Assembly (NCBI RefSeq): GCF_021190955.1
Contig: NZ_JAIOAO010000004.1
Coordinates: 434,001 to 498,000, forward strand
Direction of reading: 5' to 3'
Source of the DNA: Parachryseolinea silvisoli
Lineage (GTDB): Bacteria; Bacteroidota; Bacteroidia; Cytophagales; Cyclobacteriaceae
DNA: 64,000 nucleotides
Under the pieces are notes generated by a model. The model was not told the DNA's origin, ran no database searches, and saw only the letters and a list, made by a program, of their open reading frames with translations. This document shows positions 24,372-33,543 of this stretch, in pieces. A program made the translations under genes and the position numbers. The stretch's first letter is position 1. Each line of letters opens with the position of its first letter.

Positions 24372-25046
24372 ATGAAGATCCTCATCATCGAAGACGAGAA
24401 GCAACTTGTCAAAAGCATCGCCGCCGTCCTCCGAACAGAGGGATATGTCTGCGAAATTGCCTACACGGCAGCCGAGGCCGAAGAGAAAATCCCGATTTTC
24501 GACTACGACTGCATCCTGCTTGACATCAACCTGCCCGATGGCAACGGGTTAAAGATTCTCGAGACGATCAAGAAGCACAACAAAACCGACGGTGTGATCA
24601 TCATCACCGCCAGGAATTCCCTGGAAGACAAAGTCATGGGGCTCAACCTCGGTGCGGACGACTATTTGGCGAAGCCGTTCTTTATGCCCGAGCTGATCGC
24701 GCGGGTGTCGGCCATCATCCGGAGAAAACGTTTCGATGGTAGTAATAAGATCGTCTTCCAGGAGATCTCCGTAGACCTGATTGGCAAGTCCGTTTCCGTC
24801 CATGGTCGGGAGCTGGATTTAACAAAAATGGAGTATGCTTTGCTGATCTTTCTGCTGGCGAACAAAAACCGGGTTGTCTCGAAGAATGCGATTGCCGAGC
24901 ACTTGTCCGGCGACAACGCGGAGCTGCTCGATAAGTTTGATTTCATCTACTCACACATGAAAAATCTGAAGCGGAAGCTTACCGATGCCGGTAGTGAGGA
25001 CTATATCAAAACCGTCTATGGACTGGGTTATAAATTTTCAACATGA
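24372..25046 (+). CDS. OmpR/PhoB-family response regulator
   Basis: A 224-residue regulator. The receiver domain (1-120) has the acidic pocket IEDEK, phospho-acceptor D51 (LLDINLPDG), the switch residues ITARN and lysine in ADDYLAKPF. The C-terminal winged helix (about 128-222) ends in YIKTVYGLGYKFS, the typical OmpR-type wing. Its stop overlaps the kinase start (ATGA). Regulators of this class bind direct repeats spaced about 11 bp, and such repeats stand before its own gene and three neighbouring transcription units, so it most likely controls this envelope block. Confidence 0.93.
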   Translation: MKILIIEDEKQLVKSIAAVLRTEGYVCEIAYTAAEAEEKIPIFDYDCILLDINLPDGNGLKILETIKKHNKTDGVIIITARNSLEDKVMGLNLGADDYLAKPFFMPELIARVSAIIRRKRFDGSNKIVFQEISVDLIGKSVSVHGRELDLTKMEYALLIFLLANKNRVVSKNAIAEHLSGDNAELLDKFDFIYSHMKNLKRKLTDAGSEDYIKTVYGLGYKFST

Positions 25047-26320
25047 GACTCCTGCAAGTTAACCTAAGAAGCCTGCTGCTCTACTCGCTCGTCCTTCTTC
25101 TGATCAGTATCCCGATTTCCTTCCTGTCCATTCAGGCGATTCTGAACGAAGAGATCGATGAGTCCCTGTCGTTGCAGGCCGATCAGTTTGCCCGGCATAT
25201 TCAGAGTTTTGAGTACCTCGACGATTTGGAGATGGATTTAAGGGTCTTTGATCAGTTGTCGTACAATATCGACATTAAGCCCGCCGACCGATCCTCGTCT
25301 GATCCGATATTTAATACGGTCTACCTATACGACGAGCTGGGCAAGGAGACAAAGCCCTTCCGACAACTGACCACCACGTTTGTGGTGAAGGGCAAACCCT
25401 ACGCGCTCACGGCGCGTACGTCACTGGTAGACAACCACGACCTGGTACTGGCGATAGGCTTCGTGCAGGTGATTGTCTCCATCCTGCTCACCGCAGGTTT
25501 ATTACTGCTCAACCGTCGGCTGGCCAAGCGCATCTGGAAGCCCTTCTACAACACGCTGGAACGGCTCAGGGCCTTTGAGCTGGACAAGAACGAGACTATC
25601 CCGCTCGTGGAATCGCCGATTATAGAATTCAACGATTTGAACAAGGCGCTGAGCTACCTGACCGAGAGGAGCCGGAAGGTATATCTCGATCAAATGGAGT
25701 TCATTGAGAATGCGTCGCATGAGCTTCAGACGCCCATCGCCATCTTTCAAACCAAGATCGATGCGCTCATGCAAAGCCCGCACCTGGCGCAGCCCGAGGC
25801 GGAAACGCTCCTGGAGCTGGAGACGACGGCACAGCGCATGTCGCGGCTGAACAAAAATTTGCTGTTGTTAAGCAAGATTGACAACGGGCAGTTTTGGGAA
25901 AAAGAATCTGTCGATCTCCCTGCCATGGTGCAGCAGCACGCCGATAGTCAAAAGCCCGTGGCGGAGCTCCATGGTATCGGAATTTTAACCACCCTCGCAC
26001 CACTTCACCTGAACGCCAACAAAACACTGGTCGAGATCCTGGTCACAAATCTTTTTAACAACGCGATCCGCTACAGCACCAGGGGCGAAGACATTATCGT
26101 AACGACCCAGGGTCGCACGTTGTCGGTATCCAACAAAGGCAAGCAGCTGGCCATCAGTTTTGAGAAAATGACCGAACGCTTTAGCAAGGAAAGCGCCGAC
26201 CCGAACAGCACAGGCTTGGGGCTGGCGATCGTCAAGAAAATATGCGATAGTGCCGGGTATACACTGGCGTATTCATTTGATGGCATGACGCACACCTTTT
26301 CGATTACGTTTTCTGATTAG
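25043..26320 (+). CDS. Sensor histidine kinase
   Basis: A 425-residue kinase: TM1 about 11-31, a periplasmic sensor of about 100 residues without a known domain, TM2 about 135-156, a short linker, then HisKA with H226 in ENASHELQTPIAIF, and a HATPase domain with N-box LVTNLFNNAIRYS and G-box STGLGLAIVKKI. The small sensor resembles BasS/RstB-type kinases that detect cationic peptides, metals or low pH. Coupled to the response regulator at 24372. The surrounding genes (LtaS/EptA-like, PAP2) are those expected for lipid A or envelope remodelling. Confidence 0.92.
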   Translation: MRLLQVNLRSLLLYSLVLLLISIPISFLSIQAILNEEIDESLSLQADQFARHIQSFEYLDDLEMDLRVFDQLSYNIDIKPADRSSSDPIFNTVYLYDELGKETKPFRQLTTTFVVKGKPYALTARTSLVDNHDLVLAIGFVQVIVSILLTAGLLLLNRRLAKRIWKPFYNTLERLRAFELDKNETIPLVESPIIEFNDLNKALSYLTERSRKVYLDQMEFIENASHELQTPIAIFQTKIDALMQSPHLAQPEAETLLELETTAQRMSRLNKNLLLLSKIDNGQFWEKESVDLPAMVQQHADSQKPVAELHGIGILTTLAPLHLNANKTLVEILVTNLFNNAIRYSTRGEDIIVTTQGRTLSVSNKGKQLAISFEKMTERFSKESADPNSTGLGLAIVKKICDSAGYTLAYSFDGMTHTFSITFSD

Positions 26321-26330
26321 CCGAAAAGCA

Positions 26331-26362
26331 CAGAATCTCTCCAAAGTCTTTGGTTAGCCTTG
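26331..26362 (+). promoter_or_regulatory. 11-bp direct repeat and -7 box of the PAP2 gene
   Basis: CAGAATCTCTC then CAAAGTC (26342), followed by TAGCCTTG at 26355-26362, again 24 bp from the first C. The leader to the ATG at 26409 would be about 40 nt. Confidence 0.55.
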
Positions 26363-26408
26363 CGGGAGCAGAATAAATTCAGTCTGCTCTATAGCAACGC
26401 TTAATCGA

Positions 26409-27185
26409 ATGAAGACAACGGCATTGGTTCTCTTATGGCAGCTTGTCCTGGTGACGGCCTTCGCGCAAAGATCTGATTCTACACACTTTCGCAGAGATCT
26501 GTATATACAGGACGCCACGCTATCACTTTCAAAGAAATATCAATGGGTAAGGGCCACCCGCGTTCCCGTGGCGCTGATGGCGTTAAGCCTGCTTTCGTAT
26601 ACCGACAACGAAACGTTTGACCGGGTTGAGTTTAAAGAGTTGCGGGACCGGACGATTCCGACGTATCGTCATCGTATAGACAATTATCTTCAATACGCCC
26701 CGATGGCGGCCGTCTATGGATTGAATTTGGCCGGGATAAAAGGGAAGAATGATTTTGCGAATCGCACGGCGCTGATGGTCAAGTCGGGACTGCTCGTCGC
26801 CGCCATGACTTTTCCCCTGAAGAAGATCACCGCCGTGCCACGCCCGGACACCGGCGAGCGCAACTCGTTTCCTTCCGGGCATACGGCCACGGCCTTCGCT
26901 GCGGCGACGTTCATGGCGAAGGAATATGGCCACATCAGTAAATGGTATAGCATTGGCGCGTACAGCGTGGCGACGGGTGTGGGCGTGATGCGCATGATGA
27001 ACAATCGCCATTGGGTAAGCGACGTGCTGGCGGGTGCCGCCGTGGGAATACTTTCCACCAACGTGGTCTATTTAACACATCAATACAAGTGGGGCCGTCA
27101 CAAGCATGGCCGTTCGCAAACATTGGTCGTTCCATCGTACGACGGGAAAACGGGCATGCTGAGTGTCGTGCATATCTTGCACTAA
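26409..27185 (+). CDS. PAP2-family phosphatase (LpxE/PgpB-like)
   Basis: A 258-residue PAP2-superfamily enzyme with an N-terminal signal/anchor and several TM segments. The three phosphatase motifs are present: KKITAVPRPDTGERN (motif 1), PSGHTATAFA (motif 2) and NNRHWVSDVLAGAAVG (motif 3, with catalytic His). Members remove phosphate from undecaprenyl pyrophosphate, phosphatidylglycerophosphate or lipid A. Next to a two-component system and an LtaS/EptA-like transferase, dephosphorylation of lipid A or recycling of a lipid donor is the most likely role. A promoter repeat shared with these genes lies upstream. Confidence 0.88.
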   Translation: MKTTALVLLWQLVLVTAFAQRSDSTHFRRDLYIQDATLSLSKKYQWVRATRVPVALMALSLLSYTDNETFDRVEFKELRDRTIPTYRHRIDNYLQYAPMAAVYGLNLAGIKGKNDFANRTALMVKSGLLVAAMTFPLKKITAVPRPDTGERNSFPSGHTATAFAAATFMAKEYGHISKWYSIGAYSVATGVGVMRMMNNRHWVSDVLAGAAVGILSTNVVYLTHQYKWGRHKHGRSQTLVVPSYDGKTGMLSVVHILH

Positions 27186-27192
27186 TGATACG

Positions 27193-27275
27193 GTATCTGG
27201 CGCAAGTGTTAGCACCGAGCGTTAGCGCAGGTGCGACACTTGTGCCCAGTATGGTTGCGGTCTCCCGACCGCAGT
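27193..27275. repeat. REP-like palindrome, copy 2
   Basis: Begins TATCTGGCGCAAGTGTTAGC and closes with ACACTTGTGCC. The centre CCGAGCGTTAGCGCAGG is identical to copy 1. A stem TGCGGTCT/AGACCGCA-like follows. It lies between the PAP2 gene and the convergent lipoprotein gene and could act as a terminator. Confidence 0.7.
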
Positions 27276-27357
27276 GGGCAATGGTTATAATTGACGCAAT
27301 GGTATACGTTGTTGTCAAAGGCGTTAGCACTAATACGTAGTACCTGCATGTGCTGTA

Positions 27358-27765
27358 TTAGCGAGGCATGATGCTCTCGATCTTCCACGCGGTATCTTCA
27401 TACGTTAACTCAAACGAAAATCCCATACCAGGCGCTCCGCCTTCGCTTGTCACGGTGACGGATGCAGACTCATCATCTTCGTTCGTGACCGTAACCTGAT
27501 GTTGGCGGTTTTTGAACTGGCTTTTGTACACTTCTTTTTGTGCATCACTCATTGATGCGGATGCTGACTCCAGGGAGGCCAGCATGGCGTCGTTCTGCGC
27601 ATTCCGCGCCAACAAGGAGCGGACAGTCTTAATATCAAAATTTTCCAATGCCGTGACACATTCCAGGACCGTTGCCTCCGGGGAGGTGGATTTTTTTTCG
27701 TTTGTGTGGCAGGCTGAGAGTAGAGCGATCAGGCTGATAATGAAATGTGTTTTTGCTGTGGCCAT
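27358..27765 (-). CDS. DUF4878-like lipoprotein
   Basis: A 135-residue protein with a lipoprotein signal (ISLIALLSAC, lipidated Cys near residue 19) and a small alpha+beta domain of the NTF2/DUF4878 type: a helix with ECVTALENFDIKTVRSLL, then beta strands HQVTVTNEDDESASVTVTSE and a closing DTAWKIESI. Such proteins are periplasmic lipoproteins of unknown function. It is a single leftward gene between two REP-like repeats. The mature part contains no Cys or catalytic pattern. Confidence 0.75.
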   Translation of the reverse strand: MATAKTHFIISLIALLSACHTNEKKSTSPEATVLECVTALENFDIKTVRSLLARNAQNDAMLASLESASASMSDAQKEVYKSQFKNRQHQVTVTNEDDESASVTVTSEGGAPGMGFSFELTYEDTAWKIESIMPR

Positions 27766-27830
27766 GGTGCTTGCAGAATTGTGTTCCGGAGCAATGACAG
27801 TGGTGATTCTGGATAATTTCTGGATTCGCG

Positions 27831-27884
27831 GCGGTATCTAGCGAGTGTTTAGCCCCGATCGTTAGCCTGGGCGTGCCACTTGTA
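27831..27884. repeat. REP-like palindrome, degenerate copy 3
   Basis: CGGTATCTAGCGAGTGTTTAG... CGTTAGCCTGGGCGTGCCACTTGTA follows the pattern of copies 1 and 2 with several changes. The rest of the 363-bp gap 27766-28128 is A+T-rich, has a short CCCCAACGAGCATGGGG hairpin and shows no gene. Confidence 0.55.
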
Positions 27885-28103
27885 GATGTTACCAGATAAT
27901 AATATATAGTAGAGGCTGCGATTTTGATGCTCAATTAAATTTCTGATTCGATATCGAGAATATCGCCGTTTTTATTATATCTTTATTGCAGCCCATCTAA
28001 TAGCCTTTTCAGGCGTAAGTCCGCGCGTTGTCGTGGCCTTTCATATGTTATAATGTATCACTGCAGGCGCCCCAACGAGCATGGGGTGATCCATGTTGCT
28101 ATG

Positions 28104-28111
28104 TACTTTTT
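28104..28111 (+). promoter_or_regulatory. Possible -7 box of the five-gene envelope operon
   Basis: TACTTTTT matches TAnnTTTG at five of six specified bases and lies 17 bp before the ATG at 28129. A TATCTTTA at about 27979 is an alternative. Confidence 0.35.
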
Positions 28112-28128
28112 ATTAGCCGAACGAAAGA

Positions 28129-29637
28129 ATGTTTAACTCACCGATTCTTGAGTCAATAGTAGCGATTACGGTCACGTTGCTGATCTATAGTTCCATCGTA
28201 TCGCTCATGGTCGAATGGGTGAACAATCTAAACGTTCGCCAAAAACGCCAGATGTACCTGTATTTAAGTATACGTAAAGCACTGGATGAACCACAGGGTA
28301 TCAATTGGGGATCACTGCTGTATCTGCATCCCCACGTCCGGGCATTGAAGTCGGAAGCCAGGCGATATCCGGCGTATATCTCCGCGGCGACGTTTGCCGA
28401 TACGCTGCTGGCTGTGCTGCGCGAGCATTATTTTACGACCCGGACGATCGTTGTCAATCATATTCCCAGGCTGCCTGTGCTGGCAAATAACGGCGATGAA
28501 TTCAAGCTCTATCAGGATATTATTAAGGACCTGGACGACGGTGAGTTCAAAAGACTAATGACAGGATTTTTAATTATCAGCGGTGAAAAGAAGCTTGAAG
28601 GGCTCCAAAATAACATCAAAGCCTGGTTCAATAACTATCAGGACCGTGTTACGGGTGAATACAAAAAAAGTATACGCAAGGACCTGCGCTGGTTTGGGAT
28701 TACACTGGCGCTGATCCTCAATTTAAATATCTTTCACATTGGTCTCCGGATTTTTTCCGACAAAGATCTACGGCAAAGCCTGGTAGGGGTTGCAGAGAAA
28801 TCCGTTCATGACAAGCTTTTTCAGGATACCGATTTTACGTGTAAGGGGTGCACCGACGATGAGTATGAGGAGCGATACCGTCTGTACCTGGCCCTGTCTA
28901 TCGCGCGGGCCGATAGCTTGCGAGGGGTGCTAAAGACCTCGGGCCTCCCGATGGGCTGGAGCCTTCCCAAGTCCTCCCGCGAAATCAATGTGGAGTTTTT
29001 GGAACAGGATATTGAACAGGCTTCACGCCTGCTGCGCGATACCGTCCGGAGATTACGGACACGCTACTGCTATATTAAATCACTTTTGCCGTCCACTCCG
29101 GCGCACGTACATGCACTTACCGTCGATCTTATTTCGGCCGACAGCCTGACACAGGATTCCGTCGTTGCGTATGCCAAAAAATTCAAGATCGATGTGACAC
29201 CGTCCACGGCGCGGTATGTTGCGCACTTTCTTGTTGTTCCTATCGACTCGGTAAAAGAGGCTGCCTGTCGCCCCGACGCGGCGATGCGAACCGGCCACAC
29301 AGCGTGTCTCGAAGATTGTAGCCAGCTCGATCTGACCGATATGGAGGCCGCGATCGAGGAATCTATTCACAACCGGATTGCAGAAGATGAAATGGAGTTG
29401 AGTGTTTACGATGAGCTCTATCAGGCGAGTTTTGTGCAGACGGTGAAAGAACGGATACATTATTTCCGCACCATTCCCGCTTATAACATCCGCTCGCCAC
29501 GCGAGCTGATTACCTATCTGGCGGGTGCTATCGTCATGGGCTTGCTCGCCAGCGTGGGGTCGACAGCCTGGTTTGAGATTCTGCTGAGATTATTCCAGTT
29601 GAGAAATACCGGGGTACGCCCGAAAAAAGAAGAATAA
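28129..29637 (+). CDS. Three-TM membrane protein, first gene of unknown envelope operon
   Basis: A 502-residue protein with a TM helix at about 8-30, a cytosolic domain, a second TM near 186-206, a large extracytoplasmic domain with a CKGC motif (about 239-242) and two further cysteines near 384 and 395, and a last TM near 463-485. The middle block (WFNNYQDRVTGEYKKSIRKD followed by LALILNLNIFHIGLR) and the end (GLLASVGSTAWFEILLRLF) resemble a widespread membrane family I know only as hypothetical. It has no enzyme motif. It is 2 bp from the amidohydrolase-like gene, and five genes follow closely on this strand, so it heads an operon and may be its inner-membrane anchor. Confidence 0.75.
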   Translation: MFNSPILESIVAITVTLLIYSSIVSLMVEWVNNLNVRQKRQMYLYLSIRKALDEPQGINWGSLLYLHPHVRALKSEARRYPAYISAATFADTLLAVLREHYFTTRTIVVNHIPRLPVLANNGDEFKLYQDIIKDLDDGEFKRLMTGFLIISGEKKLEGLQNNIKAWFNNYQDRVTGEYKKSIRKDLRWFGITLALILNLNIFHIGLRIFSDKDLRQSLVGVAEKSVHDKLFQDTDFTCKGCTDDEYEERYRLYLALSIARADSLRGVLKTSGLPMGWSLPKSSREINVEFLEQDIEQASRLLRDTVRRLRTRYCYIKSLLPSTPAHVHALTVDLISADSLTQDSVVAYAKKFKIDVTPSTARYVAHFLVVPIDSVKEAACRPDAAMRTGHTACLEDCSQLDLTDMEAAIEESIHNRIAEDEMELSVYDELYQASFVQTVKERIHYFRTIPAYNIRSPRELITYLAGAIVMGLLASVGSTAWFEILLRLFQLRNTGVRPKKEE

Positions 29638-29639
29638 CG

Positions 29640-30845
29640 ATGAGCTCCTACTACAGCATTCATACCCATATCTTCAACGAAGCGTGCGTCCCGGTTCGGT
29701 TCCATCGTAGCCGACCCAAGTCGTTTATCGGGCGGATGATCCACATCGACGACATCCGGGAGACAATCGTCGAGGGCCTAAAAGTTATCAATCCCTTCAA
29801 CGCTTTTGACAAAGGGAACCTGCTGGCGCGCATGGTCGTCGTTAATCGCCACGAGACGCAGGATGAAGTCTGGCAAGAAATAGTGAAGAACTATACGGAT
29901 GTGCCCGACATGCGGTTTGTAGTGCTTCCCCTGGATTTTGACTATATGGAAGCAGGTGCGTCCCTGATAAATTATCCCACACAACTGTATGAGCTGATCC
30001 GTTTAAAACACAAGTATAAAGATAAAATTATCCCGTTTGTGTGCGCAGATCCTCGGCGATATCAGGGGGCTGAGCTAACGAATTTTGTAGCGACCTATAT
30101 TCAAAAGCATGGCTTCGGGGGAGTTCAGTTGTGTCCGGCCCTTGGCTTCTACCCGTTCGACCCGTCCCTCTTTGAGCTTTATAGATTTGCCGAGGAATAC
30201 AGCATACCGGTTATTACGGATAACAATATAGGAAAAATGCACCTTCGGGGAAGTCTTATGAGACAACAACTTGCGCCGGCGCATCTTTCGGAGCTTGATT
30301 CGGCCGTGGCCCTTGCGCGTGATTTGCGGTCTGATAAGATAGATGCTAGTATCCCGCACATTCAGGCGGCAAATCTCCCCCGGGTATATGTCCGGCAAAG
30401 CATGGATGTGTTTCGACACAATTTCACAGATCCCGCTGCCTATCGGGAGGTATTGAATCTATTTCCACGGCTTAAACTCTGTTTTACGTGTTTCAGGCTG
30501 GGCAGTGAATCTAACGGGATGAGGGAAAAAGAAGTTAAGCGCAGAAATGACGAAATCATTGGTTTGATGAACACCTTTCCCAATGTATATGCCGAAGTGT
30601 CGGGCGGCCCACAGGAAGAATTTATGCGGAATCTCAGTGCGGTGGCGGAATGTGAGAATCGGATTCTTTGGGGTACAAGTTCCTTCTACAGGAGGGGGCA
30701 GGAAAGTGAAGCTAATATATTGTTACGGCGGAAATTGGAATCGTTCGATAACAAAGAAGAATTGTTTGAAAAAATAATGTCAAAAAACCCTGGCAGGTTT
30801 TTGTCTATAGCAGATGAATTATTCACTTCTGAGGCACCGAAATAA
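29640..30845 (+). CDS. Amidohydrolase-fold (TIM-barrel) protein, possibly inactive
   Basis: A 401-residue protein with the layout of amidohydrolase-2 enzymes: HTH metal motif at residues 7-9, PFVCADPR at the middle strand, GGVQLCPALGFYPFDP and IPVITD. In active members the strand after the lysine-like KxxP segment ends in a His (often LIH), and the last strand has GTDxP. Here they read VITDNN and GTSSFY, so a metal-binding His and the catalytic Asp seem to be missing. There is no signal peptide, so it is probably cytosolic. It sits 2 bp after the membrane-protein gene and 1 bp before the next ORF. A binding or structural role is plausible, and a changed active site cannot be excluded. Confidence 0.75.
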   Translation: MSSYYSIHTHIFNEACVPVRFHRSRPKSFIGRMIHIDDIRETIVEGLKVINPFNAFDKGNLLARMVVVNRHETQDEVWQEIVKNYTDVPDMRFVVLPLDFDYMEAGASLINYPTQLYELIRLKHKYKDKIIPFVCADPRRYQGAELTNFVATYIQKHGFGGVQLCPALGFYPFDPSLFELYRFAEEYSIPVITDNNIGKMHLRGSLMRQQLAPAHLSELDSAVALARDLRSDKIDASIPHIQAANLPRVYVRQSMDVFRHNFTDPAAYREVLNLFPRLKLCFTCFRLGSESNGMREKEVKRRNDEIIGLMNTFPNVYAEVSGGPQEEFMRNLSAVAECENRILWGTSSFYRRGQESEANILLRRKLESFDNKEELFEKIMSKNPGRFLSIADELFTSEAPK

Positions 30846-30846
30846 A

Positions 30847-33537
30847 ATGATCATGAGATACCTTTTTATAAAAAGTACAGCAATATGCCTGGTTCAAATG
30901 TGCGCTGTAACAGGTTTTGCACAGCGTGATAAAGGCAATGAAATTCTCGATACGGTGCAGGTGAGTTTGAAGCCGGGTGCGGTCATCGGTACAAAGTATG
31001 TCCCGTTTGACGTTCCTTTTCATGTGACCGGTGATGCGAAAAATATAGAGTCTGTTCGATTGAAGATCATCGATGATGCGTACCAGGCATGTGAGGGAGA
31101 TGGTTACGATTTATTTGATAAAGACGACGAACTCGCGGATTGTGATTGCGACTGTAAAAGCATCTATGATAAGCGGCTGGAATTTTTTCGCATGGTACGG
31201 AGTGTACACACAGGGGAGATAACACGGCTGGCGAAAAAGCTTGATACGCTCAGAATCATTCGGGGCGAGATGGATATGTTACTAAGAGAGCTGGATAAGA
31301 GTAAATGGCTTGTTCCTGATGACAAAAAGGACGTTAGTTATTTTGCACCTGAAACTAGAAAGAAAATAGATGATGCCCTTCATTCGATATGTTATGCGTG
31401 TAAGGGCGCTGCTCCTAGAGATATGACTCGTGACGTCGGTCGATATGCCGTGCGGCTCAAGGAGGAGAATACTGCGCTTGCAGAAAAGTTACAGTTGCGT
31501 GATCTGGTGAGCAAGGTGGAGGCTTACCTGAATGGACAAGATAAAACTAAAAACAGTGCCATTCGTGTCAGTATACAATTAAACGGGGCGACATTGCAGG
31601 CATCCAATCTTATCAGTGAATTGCAAGCCGACTCCAGCAGGTTGTCACGATTTGTCAAACATCAGGTTGGTCTTCTTGCATATAACGAGATTTATTCCGT
31701 CATGGGTTCGATCTCGGAATTCGAAGCGGCGATTAACGGATACATTGCGGCGCACCAGAACATGGTTGAAAAAACAAAGGGGCGCCGATGGAAAGATCTT
31801 ACGGGCAAATACCAGGAGATGATCAAAATGGATTCCCTCATGTTTTGCCCGTCCTGTGATTTTGACGGCAGACGATGTAATGCCATTTGTCCCTGGCCCT
31901 GGGAGCAAAACGAGATTCAAGGTAAATCCGATGCCTTTTTGTTACCTATTCCGCCGCTCGAACCCGATAGGGAATATCTGTTTTTCTTCGAAGTCACTCG
32001 TCGCATGGACGATGGTGAGAAAGATAAATTGCATTTTTTTCTTTCGAAGAGTATCGTGCAACGAATCGATAGTGTCATTGAAAACATGATCCGGGGATAT
32101 GATCCGACGACGGCGAAGGAATTCGATGAACTTCGATCGAATTATCTCAGCGATCAAAATTATCCTTTACTGGATATTCGCATCGTGAAGGAGGCTATTT
32201 CAGGATATTTGAAATTGGAATTCGGCAGTCAGTTGAAATCGGAGATTATTCTCATTGACCGTATCCAAGATCAGCAAACACGGAAAAACCTGTTAGATAA
32301 GATAATCTTGAATCGGTTTTATTTGATGCAACTCGACAAATACTATAAACGTAACGAAGAAGCTCCGGATGTGTATACCCTTCTTGTTGGTGACGGCACA
32401 TTGTTGCGAGATAGCAAAAGGCGATTTCTCGAGGCTGGCCAACTTGATAAATACAAGATGTTCGAGACGTTGCTGGACATCGCAGGCGCGAACAGAGGTA
32501 ATTCTCTTCAACGTGTTCCCCTTCTATACCAAAACATTAAGCGGGATGTCCCGACGGGGTTAATTCCCTACGACAATCTTCAGAAGATTGGGCTGCGCAA
32601 GTTAGATGAGGTAAATGATTTTGACACCGCCACCGCCAATGAATACATCCGGTCGTTGCAACAATATGAAGCGTATCTTTTGCAGATTCAGGCGTTTATT
32701 CGCGATGAGGTAATTGTAGGGGCCGGAAAACGACGCAAATTGTTTGCCGATACACCAAATCCGATTAGTACGCGTCGCGAACTTACCGCCCGGGATAACC
32801 GACTGAAGGGGCAATTTTCTGCTCTTTACGATAGCCTGGACTCCCATCGGAATGATATTCAGCGTGTGGGGAACGTGTACGAAAACTATCGCGACAATGT
32901 TCTTCGCATAAATGACCAGTCCAGTAAACTGGTGGACTCTTTGCTAAACAATAATCGGAACATACAACTGGCGACGGCCAGGAATACCGGGGGCTTTACC
33001 TCGGGAGACTTCGAAACGCGAACCAAGTGGCGGGTAACGGCCGACGTCGGTATTGCCCTGCTTACCAGTAAGACTGTCGGCGCTTCGGTGACGCCGTATT
33101 TCGGGGCGAATTTTAATTTCCACCCGATCAATCGGAATGCCTTTTACGGGTTGCTGGCGAAGAGCCATAAGAAGCGATACCTGTTGTATGACGAAGTAAG
33201 TGAAAAGGCATTGTTGCATAAATGCCCGTTCTGGAGGAGGATGTGGAAAGGCGCAAGTTTTGTGTTGGGCGTCACGGTCGCTAATCTGCAAGAAGATGGC
33301 AAACGTGAAAACCTGATCAGTAACGGCGGCGCTAATCTCAACCTGCTGACGGGCGCCGGCATACGGTTAACCGACGCAGCTCGCCTGAGCATGGGCACCA
33401 TCTGGACCAAAGATGTGAACCCGAGCCCGCTGATTGATTCGGAACGCGTTCGGGCCAATTTCTATATCTCACTCTCTTTTGATGTCGACGTGGTGAGCGC
33501 CCTCGGAGAGCTGGGCACACTGCTAAGTCCTAAATAA
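30847..33537 (+). CDS. Large exported protein with beta-barrel-like C-terminus
   Basis: An 896-residue protein: signal peptide ending GFAQ (about residue 26), a beta-rich N-terminal domain, then acidic cysteine clusters (DCDCDCKS, CYACKG, CPSCDFDGRRCNAICPWPW), long helical stretches, and a C-terminal ~180 residues (LTGAGIRLTDAARLSMG and FYISLSFDVD) of alternating polar/hydrophobic strands like an outer-membrane barrel. I do not recognise a family. The start may be 30847 or 30853, and 30847 follows the previous stop by 1 bp. With an inner-membrane protein upstream and a lipoprotein downstream it could reach the outer membrane. Base composition is visibly more A+T-rich than the neighbours. Confidence 0.7.
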   Translation: MIMRYLFIKSTAICLVQMCAVTGFAQRDKGNEILDTVQVSLKPGAVIGTKYVPFDVPFHVTGDAKNIESVRLKIIDDAYQACEGDGYDLFDKDDELADCDCDCKSIYDKRLEFFRMVRSVHTGEITRLAKKLDTLRIIRGEMDMLLRELDKSKWLVPDDKKDVSYFAPETRKKIDDALHSICYACKGAAPRDMTRDVGRYAVRLKEENTALAEKLQLRDLVSKVEAYLNGQDKTKNSAIRVSIQLNGATLQASNLISELQADSSRLSRFVKHQVGLLAYNEIYSVMGSISEFEAAINGYIAAHQNMVEKTKGRRWKDLTGKYQEMIKMDSLMFCPSCDFDGRRCNAICPWPWEQNEIQGKSDAFLLPIPPLEPDREYLFFFEVTRRMDDGEKDKLHFFLSKSIVQRIDSVIENMIRGYDPTTAKEFDELRSNYLSDQNYPLLDIRIVKEAISGYLKLEFGSQLKSEIILIDRIQDQQTRKNLLDKIILNRFYLMQLDKYYKRNEEAPDVYTLLVGDGTLLRDSKRRFLEAGQLDKYKMFETLLDIAGANRGNSLQRVPLLYQNIKRDVPTGLIPYDNLQKIGLRKLDEVNDFDTATANEYIRSLQQYEAYLLQIQAFIRDEVIVGAGKRRKLFADTPNPISTRRELTARDNRLKGQFSALYDSLDSHRNDIQRVGNVYENYRDNVLRINDQSSKLVDSLLNNNRNIQLATARNTGGFTSGDFETRTKWRVTADVGIALLTSKTVGASVTPYFGANFNFHPINRNAFYGLLAKSHKKRYLLYDEVSEKALLHKCPFWRRMWKGASFVLGVTVANLQEDGKRENLISNGGANLNLLTGAGIRLTDAARLSMGTIWTKDVNPSPLIDSERVRANFYISLSFDVDVVSALGELGTLLSPK

Positions 33538-33543
33538 CGAAGT

